Of a DNA stretch of 64,000 nucleotides, positions 50,888-60,437 are shown in pieces. The DNA is from G020354785 sp964521285 (GTDB lineage: Bacteria > Bacteroidota > Bacteroidia > Bacteroidales > UBA10428). The notes below the pieces were generated by a model. The model saw only the letters and a program-made list of their open reading frames with translations, was not told the origin of the DNA and did not search any database. How positions within the stretch are numbered: position 1 is the stretch's first letter; each line of letters starts with the position of its first letter. The position numbers and the translations under genes were made by a program. Location: NCBI GenBank assembly GCA_964521285.1, contig CAZFQS010000008.1, positions 95,852 to 159,851 of the forward strand, read 5' to 3'.

Positions 50888-50930
50888 ATTGTTGAATTGA
50901 TCTATTGTTATATTGTTGAATTGCTGCATA

Positions 50931-50968
50931 AAAGGGAACAGTGCCTTTTGCATGGCCCAGTCCCCTTT
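50931..50968. repeat. Decayed GGGGACAG-type palindrome
   Basis: AAAGGGAACAGTGCC (50931-50945) and GGCCCAGTCCCCTTT (50954-50968) form an inverted repeat matching at 12 of 15 positions. It is related to the complete copy at 27026-27099. A further weak relative (GAGGCCAGTGCCC and GCTGTCTCCTC) lies between the two tRNA genes at about 51131-51174. Confidence 0.55.
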
Positions 50969-50976
50969 TCTTTCTG

Positions 50977-51049
50977 AGCGGTAAACGGGGTTCGAACCCG
51001 CGACCTTGAGCTTGGGAAGCTCACGCTCTACCGGCTGAGCTACTACCGC
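50977..51049 (-). tRNA. tRNA-Gly (anticodon CCC)
   Basis: The minus strand folds into a full cloverleaf: acceptor GCGGTAG/TTACCGC (one G-U), D arm GCTC...GAGC, anticodon stem TGAGC/GCTCA with loop TTCCCAA (anticodon CCC, reads GGG), and T arm with loop TTCGAAC. The discriminator is U, as usual for glycine tRNAs. CCA is not encoded. Confidence 0.93.
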
Positions 51050-51193
51050 TTGTATTAAAGATCTTCTTTCAAGGAATCCTATTCAAATTTAAGGAAAATC
51101 TTTTTTATTAAAAATAGGAACACTATAAAAGAGGCCAGTGCCCGGGAACTGCACCCAAAGTGTGCTGTCTCCTCTCATTTTCACTTTCCATAG

Positions 51194-51267
51194 AGCCTTC
51201 TAGGGGATTTGAACCCCTGACCTGTTGTTTACGAAACAACCGCTCTGACCAGCTGAGCTAAGAAGGC
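51194..51267 (-). tRNA. tRNA-Thr (anticodon CGT)
   Basis: The minus strand gives acceptor GCCTTCT/AGAAGGC, D arm GCTC...GAGC, anticodon stem GTTGT/ACAAC with loop TTCGTAA (anticodon CGU, reads ACG), and T arm AGGGG-TTCAAAT-CCCCT. CCA is not encoded. It lies 144 bp upstream (in transcription sense) of tRNA-Gly. Confidence 0.93.
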
Positions 51268-51337
51268 TTTAAGGTTAACAAAAGTAATTCAATAATTGAG
51301 TAATAAATAAGTAAGTACGATACAATTATATATGCTT

Positions 51338-52567
51338 TCATTTTTTCAATGCCCTTACTCTCTGCAATAATGTGGGGTGAGAATAATGGAAAAACACGTA
51401 AACAGGATGAGGAGTAAGATTACTCAGGTTTTTTGATGACAATTTCTTCAGGGCTTTTACCAAAGGTTCTGCCTTGAAATTTTCTTTAGTATAGCTGTCC
51501 GCTGTATATTCATTCTTCCTGGAGAATACATTGGCTATAAGTCCGGTTACCAGGGAAATCGGACTATATAATATCCCAAATGATATGAGTCCCAGATGAA
51601 AGCTTGGAATATCAGAACCCAGAACCAGTGATAGTTGCGGGTTGTCTACAAAAAGCGAGAATATATATAAAGTTATTCCTGATTGTATAATACTTACAAT
51701 AATACCTATAAGTATGTGCTTTTTCTTGTAATGGCCGATTTCATGCGCCAGAACAGCCACAATTTCATTTATTGAAAGGTCTTTTATAAGAGTATCGAAA
51801 AGTACAATCCGTTTCTTTGATCCTATTCCGCTAAAGTAGGCATTAGCTTTGGTAGATCTTTTAGAGCCGTCTATCACAAAAATATTATCCAGTTTGAATC
51901 CCACCTTATTGCTGAATTTCTCAATAGCATCACGTAATTTTCCTTGCTCGAGCGGTGTTTGTTTATTGAATAAAGGAACGATTAAAGTCGAATAAAACAT
52001 CGACATAAAAACTACGAAAAGGCTGATAGCAATCCATGCATATATCCAGAACATATCGGTGGTGACTTTATAAAACCAGACAACCAGTGCCAGTAAGCCA
52101 CCTCCTATAATCAATGCCAGAAACCAGCCTTTCAGTTTGTCAAGTATGAATGTTCTGGGTGTGGTTTTATTAAATCCGAATTTCTCTTCGATGACAAAGG
52201 TATCATAAATAGCAAAAGGTGTATTAATAATATCTGAAACAAACATCAGTATTCCGAAAAACAACAGGGCAATCAGTACTATATTCACTGTATAACCCCT
52301 GACCAGATCATCTACAAAGCTGAATCCCTTTAAAAACAACATTAATAATATTAACACCAGGCTAAATGAGCTTGTAAGGAACGAAAATTTGTCATTGACC
52401 CTTTTGTACTCCTGTGATTTTTTATACTTTTCCGCATCATAGACATCTTTCAGCTCTTCCGGTAATTTATCAGTCAATTTTTTTGAATTCAGATAACTCA
52501 GAAATCTCTCCAGCAGATAACCAAAAATAACTATTGATACTATTATTATAAAAACGCTATTATACAT
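51338..52567 (-). CDS. M48 family metalloprotease, Ste24/CAAX-protease-like
   Basis: 409 residues with about six transmembrane helices. The zinc motif HEIGH lies in EIVAVLAHEIGHYKKKH, and the third ligand Glu is in RKNEYTADSYT. The FNKQTPLEQGKLRDAIEKFSNKVGFKLDNIFVIDGSKRSTKANAYFSG block is diagnostic of Ste24-type proteases. The C-terminus, SNLTPHPVYVFFHYSHPTLLQRVRAL, is also typical. It should act in the inner membrane on misfolded or clogged membrane proteins; protein prenylation is not expected in this organism. The two tRNA genes lie downstream. Confidence 0.92.
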   Translation of the reverse strand: MYNSVFIIIVSIVIFGYLLERFLSYLNSKKLTDKLPEELKDVYDAEKYKKSQEYKRVNDKFSFLTSSFSLVLILLMLFLKGFSFVDDLVRGYTVNIVLIALLFFGILMFVSDIINTPFAIYDTFVIEEKFGFNKTTPRTFILDKLKGWFLALIIGGGLLALVVWFYKVTTDMFWIYAWIAISLFVVFMSMFYSTLIVPLFNKQTPLEQGKLRDAIEKFSNKVGFKLDNIFVIDGSKRSTKANAYFSGIGSKKRIVLFDTLIKDLSINEIVAVLAHEIGHYKKKHILIGIIVSIIQSGITLYIFSLFVDNPQLSLVLGSDIPSFHLGLISFGILYSPISLVTGLIANVFSRKNEYTADSYTKENFKAEPLVKALKKLSSKNLSNLTPHPVYVFFHYSHPTLLQRVRALKK

Positions 52568-52632
52568 TTATAAATCGTTATGTGAGGATGCAAAAATAGA
52601 AATAAAATAAAAAACTTTCAGAACTGAAGACA

Positions 52633-53655
52633 TCAATTGTTAAGCATTTGCTCATCTAATCTTTGTTCATTCCCCAGTCTTTTTTCTATGATTTTTATAT
52701 ATTCATCAGTCCTTGCACTATTATTCAACCATTTAGACTTTTTAGCCCATTCATAGGCCAGTTCAAGCTTATCTTCAACCTCACAGGCCAATGCCATGTT
52801 GAAGCAGGCCCTTGAAGCCAGTCTTTTATTGGGATGATCTGTAAGACTTCTCCACAATTCAATGGCATCCTGCCATTGATCCATTTTAACCTTTATATTG
52901 GCTGTATACATATTCTTATTACCTGAAGAGTAAGAGTAGTAGATTCTTTTAACATTATCATACCACAAGGGGGCAATTCTTGAGCCGTACTTTTTTCCTG
53001 CCCAGTAACCCGCCTCAATTATCATATTAACAGGTTTCGGAAATTTAATTAATGCATTATCACAATGAGAGTCCAGTCCAACCCATTTTATTGTATCAAT
53101 GGAAGTGTATTCATCAATTATACTAAATTCTTCAGGATAATAAATCTTCCAGAATGAATGACTTTCGATTATAAATGCAACGTAACATTCGAATCCAAAG
53201 AAATTATCTATATCTAAAAAATCTTTAAGATAGAACGATTCAAGGGCAATTACAGCATCTGTGCTATCTTCCTTGCATATTCTAACAATGTCGTTCCAGG
53301 AAAATTCTTTTGTCTTATTAATATTTCTTACTAATGTTGAGTCAGATATTACAACACTATCAAAGCGGGGTGAATATTCAAGAATTTCAGCTAATCCGTC
53401 ATAGTATCCATAACAGAAATCATAATAATTAACATTAGGATCAAATCTGATATTATTTAATGAATCCATCTCTCCTTTAACAGATTTATTCACTATTAGT
53501 CCGGGATACACTGAAATATTCCTTATATCGGGAGGCATAGTTATTTCTGCCGGTTCCAGGATACTCAGATAATATGTGGAAACTGTATAACAGGAAGAAA
53601 GACTAATAACAGTAACTAATGTGAAAAGTATATTCTTAACAACATGCGCCTTCAT
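52633..53655 (-). CDS. DUF6340-like lipoprotein, second of a tandem pair
   Basis: 340 residues with a lipoprotein signal (lipobox LSSC, Cys22). The mature part has the DUF6340 pattern: SILEPAEITMPPDIRNISVYPGL, a middle domain around DIVRICKEDSTDAVIALESF, and C-terminal TPR-like helices (DQWQDAIELWRSLTDHPNKRLASRACFNMALACEVEDKLELAYEWAKKS). It is a paralogue of the gene upstream, with which it overlaps by 1 bp (TAATG). Location: periplasmic face of a membrane. Function unknown. Confidence 0.75.
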   Translation of the reverse strand: MKAHVVKNILFTLVTVISLSSCYTVSTYYLSILEPAEITMPPDIRNISVYPGLIVNKSVKGEMDSLNNIRFDPNVNYYDFCYGYYDGLAEILEYSPRFDSVVISDSTLVRNINKTKEFSWNDIVRICKEDSTDAVIALESFYLKDFLDIDNFFGFECYVAFIIESHSFWKIYYPEEFSIIDEYTSIDTIKWVGLDSHCDNALIKFPKPVNMIIEAGYWAGKKYGSRIAPLWYDNVKRIYYSYSSGNKNMYTANIKVKMDQWQDAIELWRSLTDHPNKRLASRACFNMALACEVEDKLELAYEWAKKSKWLNNSARTDEYIKIIEKRLGNEQRLDEQMLNN

Positions 53656-54701
53656 TAATCTTTTAATTGTTTGTCAAGTTGCCTCTCATCGGCTATCCTG
53701 CTTTTAATTGTATTAATATAATTCCTGGCTTTTTTATTATTAAAATCGTAATAGGACTTTTCAGCCCATTCCAATGCCGAATTAAGGGCCCCATTCATTT
53801 CGTATGATAATGCCAGGTTAAATGCGGCATACCCGGCTATTTTCGGGTCGCTGGAGTTTATCGTGTTTTTCCATATTTCGGCAGCCTCGTCCCAGTTACC
53901 CTGCTTTGCATATCCTGAAGCTCTTTCAAGCTCTTCACTACCCTTGGAATAGAATGTTCTTGATACTCTCATCCACACCGGTGATATTCTTGTAGCGTAT
54001 TGCTGGCCGGCATAAAAACCGGCATCTTCGATTATCCTGCCTTTTGATGGCAGATTCCTTTTTGCAGCCTCCCTGGTAGGTCCTTTGGCATCCCACGATA
54101 TATGATCCACATACACATTCTCATCAACGATCTGTTCCCTGTCAGTATAATATATTCTCCATCCTGCTTCAATTTGCATGTTTACTTCTGCTCTATATTC
54201 AACATACCTTACTTTCCTGCCATCTTCTTCCCTGGTGTATTCATGGCGATCAAAGTTTGTATGTGAGTCTGAATCGAAGGTCTCCAGTGCAATTACTGCA
54301 TCGGCGTTATACCTGTTGCTTATATCACTGATAATATTCCATTCCAGTTCAGGAGGAAATCTGTCAGTTCCGGTACCTCTCAGGTCAATATCTCCCGGTA
54401 ATACAGCCTTAAACCGGGGTGAATTATTCAGCAGTTCAATGGCCCCGACAACACATTTTTCAGATCCCAACCTGTCATTAAATATTCCTTCACCGCTTAT
54501 TACACCTTCAATAATATTCATAGCCCTCTCTTCTTTTGCAGGAAGACTCCTGTTTATTATGGCTACTGATTTTATTTCTGTAGGAACGTCAATTCGCGCA
54601 GGTTTCAAAACATCGACAGCTATATATGATGTTTTGCAGGATATTAATAACAATGCAGATGCCAGCAAGACATACAGTTTAAAAAGCAGATTTTTTAACA
54701 T
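53655..54701 (-). CDS. DUF6340-like lipoprotein, first of a tandem pair
   Basis: 348 residues with lipobox LISC (Cys22). The family pattern is clear: DVLKPARIDVPTEIKSVAIINRSLPA, NRYNADAVIALETFDSDS, AEVNMQIEAGWRIYYTDREQIVDEN, and a C-terminal TPR-like pair (GNWDEAAEIWKNTINSSDPKIAGYAAFNLALSYEMNGALNSALEWAEKS). It is translationally coupled to its paralogue. The two have diverged strongly apart from these blocks, suggesting an old duplication and possibly a hetero-oligomer. Confidence 0.78.
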   Translation of the reverse strand: MLKNLLFKLYVLLASALLLISCKTSYIAVDVLKPARIDVPTEIKSVAIINRSLPAKEERAMNIIEGVISGEGIFNDRLGSEKCVVGAIELLNNSPRFKAVLPGDIDLRGTGTDRFPPELEWNIISDISNRYNADAVIALETFDSDSHTNFDRHEYTREEDGRKVRYVEYRAEVNMQIEAGWRIYYTDREQIVDENVYVDHISWDAKGPTREAAKRNLPSKGRIIEDAGFYAGQQYATRISPVWMRVSRTFYSKGSEELERASGYAKQGNWDEAAEIWKNTINSSDPKIAGYAAFNLALSYEMNGALNSALEWAEKSYYDFNNKKARNYINTIKSRIADERQLDKQLKD

Positions 54702-54776
54702 TTTTATTATTTTTTTGATTTAAAATTATTATGGGTTCTCATTATTTGTCTCTACCTTCATGTTTCCCTCTTGCCA

Positions 54777-55523
54777 TTATGTCTTCATTCCCCCGCATAC
54801 CCCCAGCACCTGCCCGGTCACATAAGAAGAAAGATCGGACGCCAGGAATAATACTGCATTCGCAACATCTTCCGGTGTTCCCCCTCTTTTCAGGGGTATT
54901 TGATCTTCCCATTGCTTTCTTACTTCTTCTGGAAGTTTATCTGTCATTTCTGTAATTATGAATCCGGGGGCCACGGCATTACAGCGGACATTTCTTGACC
55001 CGAGCTCCCTGGCAACAGATTTGGTGAAGCCTATAATTCCGGCCTTTGATGCGGAATAGTTTGCCTGCCCGGCATTGCCGGATACTCCGACAACAGAGCT
55101 TATATTAATAATTGAACCTGATCGCTGCTTTAGCATTGTCATTTGCACTGCCTTGGTAAAGTTGAAAACAGATTTGAGGTTTACATTTATTACCTTATCC
55201 CATTGTTCTTCGGTCATCCTCATAAGCAGGGTATCCATTGTAATACCTGCATTATTGACCAGTATGTCAATGGTGCCAAAGTCTTTTACTATTTCGTTAA
55301 CGACCTTTTCAGTTTCAGCAAAATTACTTGCATCAGATGCATAAGCCTTGCCTTTTACTTTAGAATCATTTATTATTTTCTCGACTTCTCTGACATTATC
55401 ATCTATTGCTAAATCGGTGAAAGCGACATTAGCACCTTCCTGTGCAAATCTTATAGCAATTGCCCTGCCAATACCTCGTGCAGCTCCTGTAACAACTGCG
55501 GTTTTTCCTTTAAGTAAACTCAT
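54777..55523 (-). CDS. fabG: 3-oxoacyl-[acyl-carrier-protein] reductase FabG
   Basis: 248 residues, full-length short-chain dehydrogenase: TGAARGIGRAIA (NADPH loop), NNAGIT, NVNLKSVFN, the catalytic Ser in ISSVVGVSGNAGQ, YSASK (Tyr-Lys) and the PGFIITEMTD substrate loop. It reduces 3-oxoacyl-ACP in fatty acid elongation. The protein ends GQVLGVCGGMKT, typical of FabG. It lies downstream of sucD with a 65-bp gap but is functionally unrelated. Confidence 0.92.
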   Translation of the reverse strand: MSLLKGKTAVVTGAARGIGRAIAIRFAQEGANVAFTDLAIDDNVREVEKIINDSKVKGKAYASDASNFAETEKVVNEIVKDFGTIDILVNNAGITMDTLLMRMTEEQWDKVINVNLKSVFNFTKAVQMTMLKQRSGSIINISSVVGVSGNAGQANYSASKAGIIGFTKSVARELGSRNVRCNAVAPGFIITEMTDKLPEEVRKQWEDQIPLKRGGTPEDVANAVLFLASDLSSYVTGQVLGVCGGMKT

Positions 55524-55588
55524 GGTTTATAGATTTTAGTGATTATTTTTTGTATTGTTAATTAACAAATATATTAAAGTTAGTCTTT

Positions 55589-56461
55589 CTATTTTCCTAA
55601 TGCTTTAAGCATTGTATTACTAATATCAGCAGGTGATTCTGCCACAAGAATACCACACTCCCTCAGTATCTCCATCTTTGCTGCAGCAGTATCGTCCTTC
55701 CCTCCTATTATTGCCCCTGCATGGCCCATCCTTCTGCCTTTCGGGGCTGTCTTGCCTGCAATAAATCCAATAACCGGTTTTGTCCCGTGTTCCTTTATCC
55801 ATTTCGCAGCATCCGCTTCCATGTTGCCTCCTATTTCACCAATCATTATTATTCCTTTGGTCTCATCATCTTCCATAAACAGTTTTACAGCATCAAGAAT
55901 TGTTGTGCCGACAATAGGGTCTCCCCCTATTCCAATGCATGTTGACTGTCCCAGTCCTGCCCTTGTTACCTGGTCCACTGCCTCGTATGTAAGTGTCCCT
56001 GAACGAGAGACTATACCTATTGAACCTTTCTTGTGAATAAATCCAGGCATTATGCCAACCTTTGATTCTTCCGGCGTAATAATACCAGGACAATTTGGTC
56101 CTATCAGGGTTGAGTTCTTATCTGACAGATAAGATTTCACTCTAATCATGTCTGAGACAGGGATACCTTCTGTTATACACACAATAAGTTTAATGCCTGC
56201 ATTTGCTGCTTCAAGAATTGCATCGGCAGCGAATGCAGGAGGAACGAATATAACCGAAGTATCTGCGTTTGTTTTTTTCACAGCTTCTTCCACAGTATTA
56301 AAAACCGGCCTGTCAAGGTGTACCTGGCCGCCTTTTCCCGGAGTTACTCCTCCCATAATTTTTGTCCCGTACTCAATCATCTGGCCTGCATGGAAAGTAC
56401 CTTCACTGCCGGTAAATCCCTGGACTATGACTTTGGAATTTTTATTTAGCAGAACACTCAT
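55589..56461 (-). CDS. sucD: Succinate-CoA ligase (ADP-forming) subunit alpha
   Basis: 290 residues, full length. It has an N-terminal CoA-binding Rossmann domain (VQGFTGSEGTFHAGQMIEYGTK, GGVTPGKGG), the GPNCPGIITP loop, and the phosphohistidine segment GRRMGHAGAIIGG. It catalyses the TCA-cycle conversion of succinyl-CoA to succinate with nucleotide triphosphate formation, together with SucC, whose gene is not in this window. Separation of sucC and sucD is common in Bacteroidota. Confidence 0.95.
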   Translation of the reverse strand: MSVLLNKNSKVIVQGFTGSEGTFHAGQMIEYGTKIMGGVTPGKGGQVHLDRPVFNTVEEAVKKTNADTSVIFVPPAFAADAILEAANAGIKLIVCITEGIPVSDMIRVKSYLSDKNSTLIGPNCPGIITPEESKVGIMPGFIHKKGSIGIVSRSGTLTYEAVDQVTRAGLGQSTCIGIGGDPIVGTTILDAVKLFMEDDETKGIIMIGEIGGNMEADAAKWIKEHGTKPVIGFIAGKTAPKGRRMGHAGAIIGGKDDTAAAKMEILRECGILVAESPADISNTMLKALGK

Positions 56462-56572
56462 GTTTTGTTGATTTAGTTATTTATCTGTTAAAAATATGCT
56501 TTTTAGTGTTTTTTTCAAAAGAATTGTTGTTTTTGGTATTGAACAGTAAGCTTAAGATTGCAATATATTTAT

Positions 56573-56580
56573 TAACTTTG
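56573..56580 (+). promoter_or_regulatory. Candidate -7 promoter element of the PKD-protein gene
   Basis: TAACTTTG matches TAnnTTTG and lies 91 bp before the ATG. No TTG at the standard spacing is obvious. Confidence 0.3.
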
Positions 56581-56671
56581 ATAATCTCAATTAATTAAAA
56601 AAATATACTTTTTAACGCAACCGTTAAGCGATATAATTCATCATGCAATAAAATCCTAAATATTAATTGCT

Positions 56672-58798
56672 ATGAAAAAAATTTTACTCTTTGTTTTCTT
56701 TTGGGTTATGGTTCTTTCAGCTACCGGAAAATCGTATATTGATTCATTAATTTACTGCCCGCCCTATTTTTATTATAATATAATTGACAGTACTGCCGAC
56801 GGAGACTCCACAATTGTGCAGTTTTATACCTATTGTGACAGCATCTCAGGCGTCCACTCCTGGGATTTTGGTGATTCAACATTTAGTAATGAAGACAATC
56901 CGGCCCATCGCTTTTCACATGAACATCATGTATACCAGGTATGTCATGAAGTAGTTCTGGATGATATAGCAGAATATTATTGTGATGAGGTTGATATTAT
57001 TCATTCTCCACTGTTTTGTCGTGCTGATTTTTATTATGAGGAAAATACAAAGGTTGCCTGTGCCTGCCCGGGTGTATTTGATTTTTACGATCAGTCAACT
57101 GGTAATATTAAATCATGGAGCTGGGATTTCGGCGACGGCAATGGTTCTGAAGAGCAAAATCCAGGGCATATATATGACATAGCCGGAATATATGATGTCA
57201 GTCTATTAATAGAAACATATAACGGATGTAATTCATATGACCATCAGTTTCTGGTTGTAGGTCAGCAGGATTGTGACATTGAAATATCATGGAATGTCCT
57301 TGAATCATATCCGCCCCAGTATCATTTCTATTCTGATGTTTATGATCCACGGCTGGTCTATAGCTTTCTTCCTCCGGAAACTGATAGCAGCTGGTACAAC
57401 CTTATAATTTACAACTGGAATTTTGGTGACGGTACTTCATCTGATGATCCTTTTCCAACACACACATATAGAAGCTCCGGAGAATATACTGTTTGCCTTA
57501 ATGTTAAATACAGTAATGGGGTCGAATGTGAAGTATGTGTAACAGATTACTTTGAAGGCGGGAATATTGACTGGTGCAGTACTGTGGGAACATTTTTCAA
57601 GTCTAACAATATGTGTGATCATGACTTTATTATTACTGATGAAGGTCAGGTTCTGGCTATTTATATGATAATTCCTGAAATTGCTTTGTATAACGGTGCT
57701 AGAATAGTATTCGGATACGAGGTTATTGATGACACCTTGGACTGTTATGAACTCGATGAATCAGTAATTATTACATGTGTTGAAGTCTTGCATTCAGAGT
57801 GCGAACTTACAGGTACTGTAAGGGATTATACAGGTATTGATGGTTGCGGTTATATTATTGAACTTGATAATGGCGAAAAGCTTGAGCCCGTTTTTGTTGA
57901 CACTCCTTTTATATTCAGAGATAATCAGCGCGTCAGGTTATCATACAGTGAACTTACAGAAGGGGCAAGCATATGTATGGTAGGAATTCTTGCAGAAATA
58001 ACATGTATTGAAGAAATAGGAGATTCAATCTGGCCACCTCCCGAGTGTGAAGGACAAATCATTCTGAGTACATCATTTGTAATGAATAGTCAGGAATGCG
58101 GAGGTTCTGCCTCTATTGATATACTATCACCCTGCAGTGCATGGTTTTGGCCTGATTATTATGATTATAAAATACTATGGTCTACAGGGGAAACTACTCC
58201 ATATATTTACGGATTATGTCCAGGTACACTGTATATTGTTGCAGTAACAAGGTCTGATGGTAAAATATTTACAAGTGCATTCAGTTTCTTTAAGCTGAAC
58301 AGCTTTATACCGGCATGGAGCTATTATAACAGCCAGAATACCTATTACTTTAGCTTACCTGTTACAAGTGATTACAATGTTGAGTGGAAATTTGATGATG
58401 GTACAGCCGTAAATGGGCCTGATATTGCATATACATTCATGCAAGACGGAACTCACATGGTAGATCTTACTGTCAGAGACAGTGAGGGTGATGTAGTCTA
58501 TTCAGAGACCATAGTTATTTCAGTAGTTACAGATGTAAAGGAAAATTCAATTGCTCAGATGAAAGTATATCCGCTTCCTGCAGGAGATATTTTAAATATA
58601 GAGTACGAATCGCCAGCTAACTTTGAAACTTCGGTAGTTCTGTACAACATAGCCGGACAATTCTTACTTGATAAGAAAGCCAGTCTGGTTACCGGATTAA
58701 ATCATATTAACCTCGATGTATCAGAATTAAAGCCAGGTATTTATATTTTGATGATGAATACTCCCCAGGGAGTTATCAGGCATAGGATTAATAAATAA
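56672..58798 (+). CDS. PKD-domain surface protein with T9SS sorting domain
   Basis: 708 residues: signal peptide (1-19), three PKD domains with the WDFGDG-type motif (HSWDFGDST near 63, WSWDFGDGNG near 149, YNWNFGDGTS near 245), a Cys-rich middle region (about 290-470), a SprB-like stretch, a fourth PKD-like unit (VEWKFDDGTAVNGPDIAYTF near 570) and a C-terminal type A sorting domain (about 630-708; MKVYPLPAGDILNIEY, VVLYNIAGQFLL, LKPGIYILMM, ending RHRINK). It should be exported by the type IX system and displayed or released. PKD repeats usually act as spacers or glycan/protein binders. No catalytic domain is visible. Confidence 0.88.
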   Translation: MKKILLFVFFWVMVLSATGKSYIDSLIYCPPYFYYNIIDSTADGDSTIVQFYTYCDSISGVHSWDFGDSTFSNEDNPAHRFSHEHHVYQVCHEVVLDDIAEYYCDEVDIIHSPLFCRADFYYEENTKVACACPGVFDFYDQSTGNIKSWSWDFGDGNGSEEQNPGHIYDIAGIYDVSLLIETYNGCNSYDHQFLVVGQQDCDIEISWNVLESYPPQYHFYSDVYDPRLVYSFLPPETDSSWYNLIIYNWNFGDGTSSDDPFPTHTYRSSGEYTVCLNVKYSNGVECEVCVTDYFEGGNIDWCSTVGTFFKSNNMCDHDFIITDEGQVLAIYMIIPEIALYNGARIVFGYEVIDDTLDCYELDESVIITCVEVLHSECELTGTVRDYTGIDGCGYIIELDNGEKLEPVFVDTPFIFRDNQRVRLSYSELTEGASICMVGILAEITCIEEIGDSIWPPPECEGQIILSTSFVMNSQECGGSASIDILSPCSAWFWPDYYDYKILWSTGETTPYIYGLCPGTLYIVAVTRSDGKIFTSAFSFFKLNSFIPAWSYYNSQNTYYFSLPVTSDYNVEWKFDDGTAVNGPDIAYTFMQDGTHMVDLTVRDSEGDVVYSETIVISVVTDVKENSIAQMKVYPLPAGDILNIEYESPANFETSVVLYNIAGQFLLDKKASLVTGLNHINLDVSELKPGIYILMMNTPQGVIRHRINK

Positions 58799-58825
58799 CT
58801 AACTTTTTCAGTCAGGTTAATATAT

Positions 58826-58858
58826 TACCCCGGCATATTTGTCGGGGTATTTTTTTTG
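58826..58858 (+). terminator. Rho-independent terminator of the PKD-protein gene
   Basis: TACCCCG (58826-58832) pairs with CGGGGTA (58843-58849) around a 10-nt loop and is followed by T8. Confidence 0.85.
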
Positions 58859-58956
58859 CTGCTGCCAGGATTCAGTAACCAATAACATTCTCATAAAATG
58901 ATTAATTTTACTTCGTGATTTATATTTCACTTACAGACAAATAAATACTCATCATA

Positions 58957-60366
58957 ATGTTAAACGAAGATACAATATGTGCAATTTCAACCCCTCCCGG
59001 AAACGGGGCAATTGCCATAATACGATTAAGTGGCGCTCACGCTTTACCCATTGCTGAAAAAGTTTTTCAACCATCGAAAAAAGGTAAGATATTAAGTAAT
59101 CAAAAGGCAAATACTATTCATCACGGACTTTTAAAGGAGAATGATACAATAATTGATGATGTTATGGTAAATATCTTCAGGTCTCCAAATTCTTATACAG
59201 GTGAGGACGTTGTTGAAATATCATGTCACGGATCATTATACATACAAAAAAAGACACTTGAAATATTGACTAATAGTGGAGCCCGGCTTGCCAGGCCCGG
59301 GGAGTTTACAATGAGAGCTTTTCTCAATGGCAAAATGGACCTCTCACAGGCTGAAGCTGTAGCTGACCTGATTGCAGGTTCTTCAAGGGCAGCACATGAT
59401 GTGGCAATAAACCATATGAGGGGCGGGTTTAAAGACCTTATTAAAAACCTGAGGGACCAGCTTTTAAATTTTACTTCCCTCATTGAACTTGAACTTGATT
59501 TCAGTGAGGAGGACGTGGAATTTGCAGACAGGAAACAGTTGAAGTCACTTGTAAACAAGATTGAGAGGCTTCTGAAACAGTTAACAGGTTCTTTTGTACT
59601 GGGCAATGTTATAAAGAACGGAGTTCCTGTCGCTATTATTGGGAAAACTAATGCAGGGAAGTCTACATTACTGAACCGCCTGCTTAAGGAAGACCGGGCA
59701 ATTGTATCGGATATACCAGGCACAACCAGGGATTATATTGAGGATATAATTTCCCTTGAAGGAACACATTTCAGGTTCATAGACACAGCAGGTCTTCGTG
59801 ATGCAGGTAATAAAATAGAGTTGCTGGGTATAAAAAAGACATACGAGAAAATAAACCAGGCAAGCATAATACTGTTGATGATTGACAGTAAAGAATCTGT
59901 TGAAACAGTTATGAAATCCTTAGTTGATTTAAAATCACATATAAAGGGAAGAGACAACCATCTGGTTGTTGTATTAAACAAAACAGACCTGGTTGACAAG
60001 AAGGTAATAGATGATAAGAAAAAGATTCTGGATTCTGTCCTGACAGATAAAGATTATTGTGTGGCAATATCCGCAAAGCATGGCAAGAATATAAACAAGC
60101 TTGAAGATTATTTAAAGGAAGCAGTAAATCTTGACAGGTATAACAAGAACGATGTAATAATAACCAATGCAAGACATTACGAAGCACTCAAACACGCCCA
60201 TGAATCCATTCTTCGTGTACAGGAAGGATTTAAAAACAACCTTTCCGAAGATCTTATTGCAATGGACTTAAGACATGTCTTACACTTCCTGGGTGAGATC
60301 ACCGGCGAAATAACCACCGACGAAATCCTCGGCAACATTTTCAAGAATTTCTGTATTGGCAAATAG
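58957..60366 (+). CDS. mnmE: tRNA modification GTPase MnmE
   Basis: 469 residues: N-terminal tetrahydrofolate-binding domain (DTICAISTPPGNGAIAIIRLSG, HGSLYIQKKTLEIL), a helical domain, and an inserted GTPase domain with GKTNAGKSTLLNRLL (G1), DIPGTTRDYIE (G2), DTAGLRDAG (G3) and NKTD (G4). The C-terminus is FCIGK with the conserved Cys. With MnmG it modifies wobble uridine of certain tRNAs (cmnm5U). Its 3' end reads TTCTGTATTGGCAAATAG, very like the 18-bp attachment site used by SGI1-type islands, and an integrase gene follows about 600 bp downstream. The gene itself is intact. Confidence 0.96.
   Translation: MLNEDTICAISTPPGNGAIAIIRLSGAHALPIAEKVFQPSKKGKILSNQKANTIHHGLLKENDTIIDDVMVNIFRSPNSYTGEDVVEISCHGSLYIQKKTLEILTNSGARLARPGEFTMRAFLNGKMDLSQAEAVADLIAGSSRAAHDVAINHMRGGFKDLIKNLRDQLLNFTSLIELELDFSEEDVEFADRKQLKSLVNKIERLLKQLTGSFVLGNVIKNGVPVAIIGKTNAGKSTLLNRLLKEDRAIVSDIPGTTRDYIEDIISLEGTHFRFIDTAGLRDAGNKIELLGIKKTYEKINQASIILLMIDSKESVETVMKSLVDLKSHIKGRDNHLVVVLNKTDLVDKKVIDDKKKILDSVLTDKDYCVAISAKHGKNINKLEDYLKEAVNLDRYNKNDVIITNARHYEALKHAHESILRVQEGFKNNLSEDLIAMDLRHVLHFLGEITGEITTDEILGNIFKNFCIGK
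60349..60366 (+). other. Candidate integration (att) site at the 3' end of mnmE
   Basis: TTCTGTATTGGCAAATAG, encoding FCIGK-stop, agrees at 15 of 18 positions with the SGI1 attachment sequence known from trmE/thdF of Enterobacteria. Codon conservation alone explains much of this. The adjacent integrase gene on the island side is the supporting context. I found no second copy in the remaining 3.6 kb, so the other end would lie beyond the window. Confidence 0.4.
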
Positions 60367-60437
60367 AATGTTTAGATTTCAATGTAGTATTTTTAGATTT
60401 CATCAGAAATACAGTTAGTTATATTTTTATTCTTTGA

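Noticed and set aside
54178..54723. 181-codon plus-strand open frame
   Set aside because: It lies wholly antisense to a clear DUF6340 lipoprotein gene, with low-complexity Ser/Ile composition and no motif.
59226..59723. 165-codon minus-strand open frame
   Set aside because: Antisense to mnmE across conserved domains; no family resemblance.
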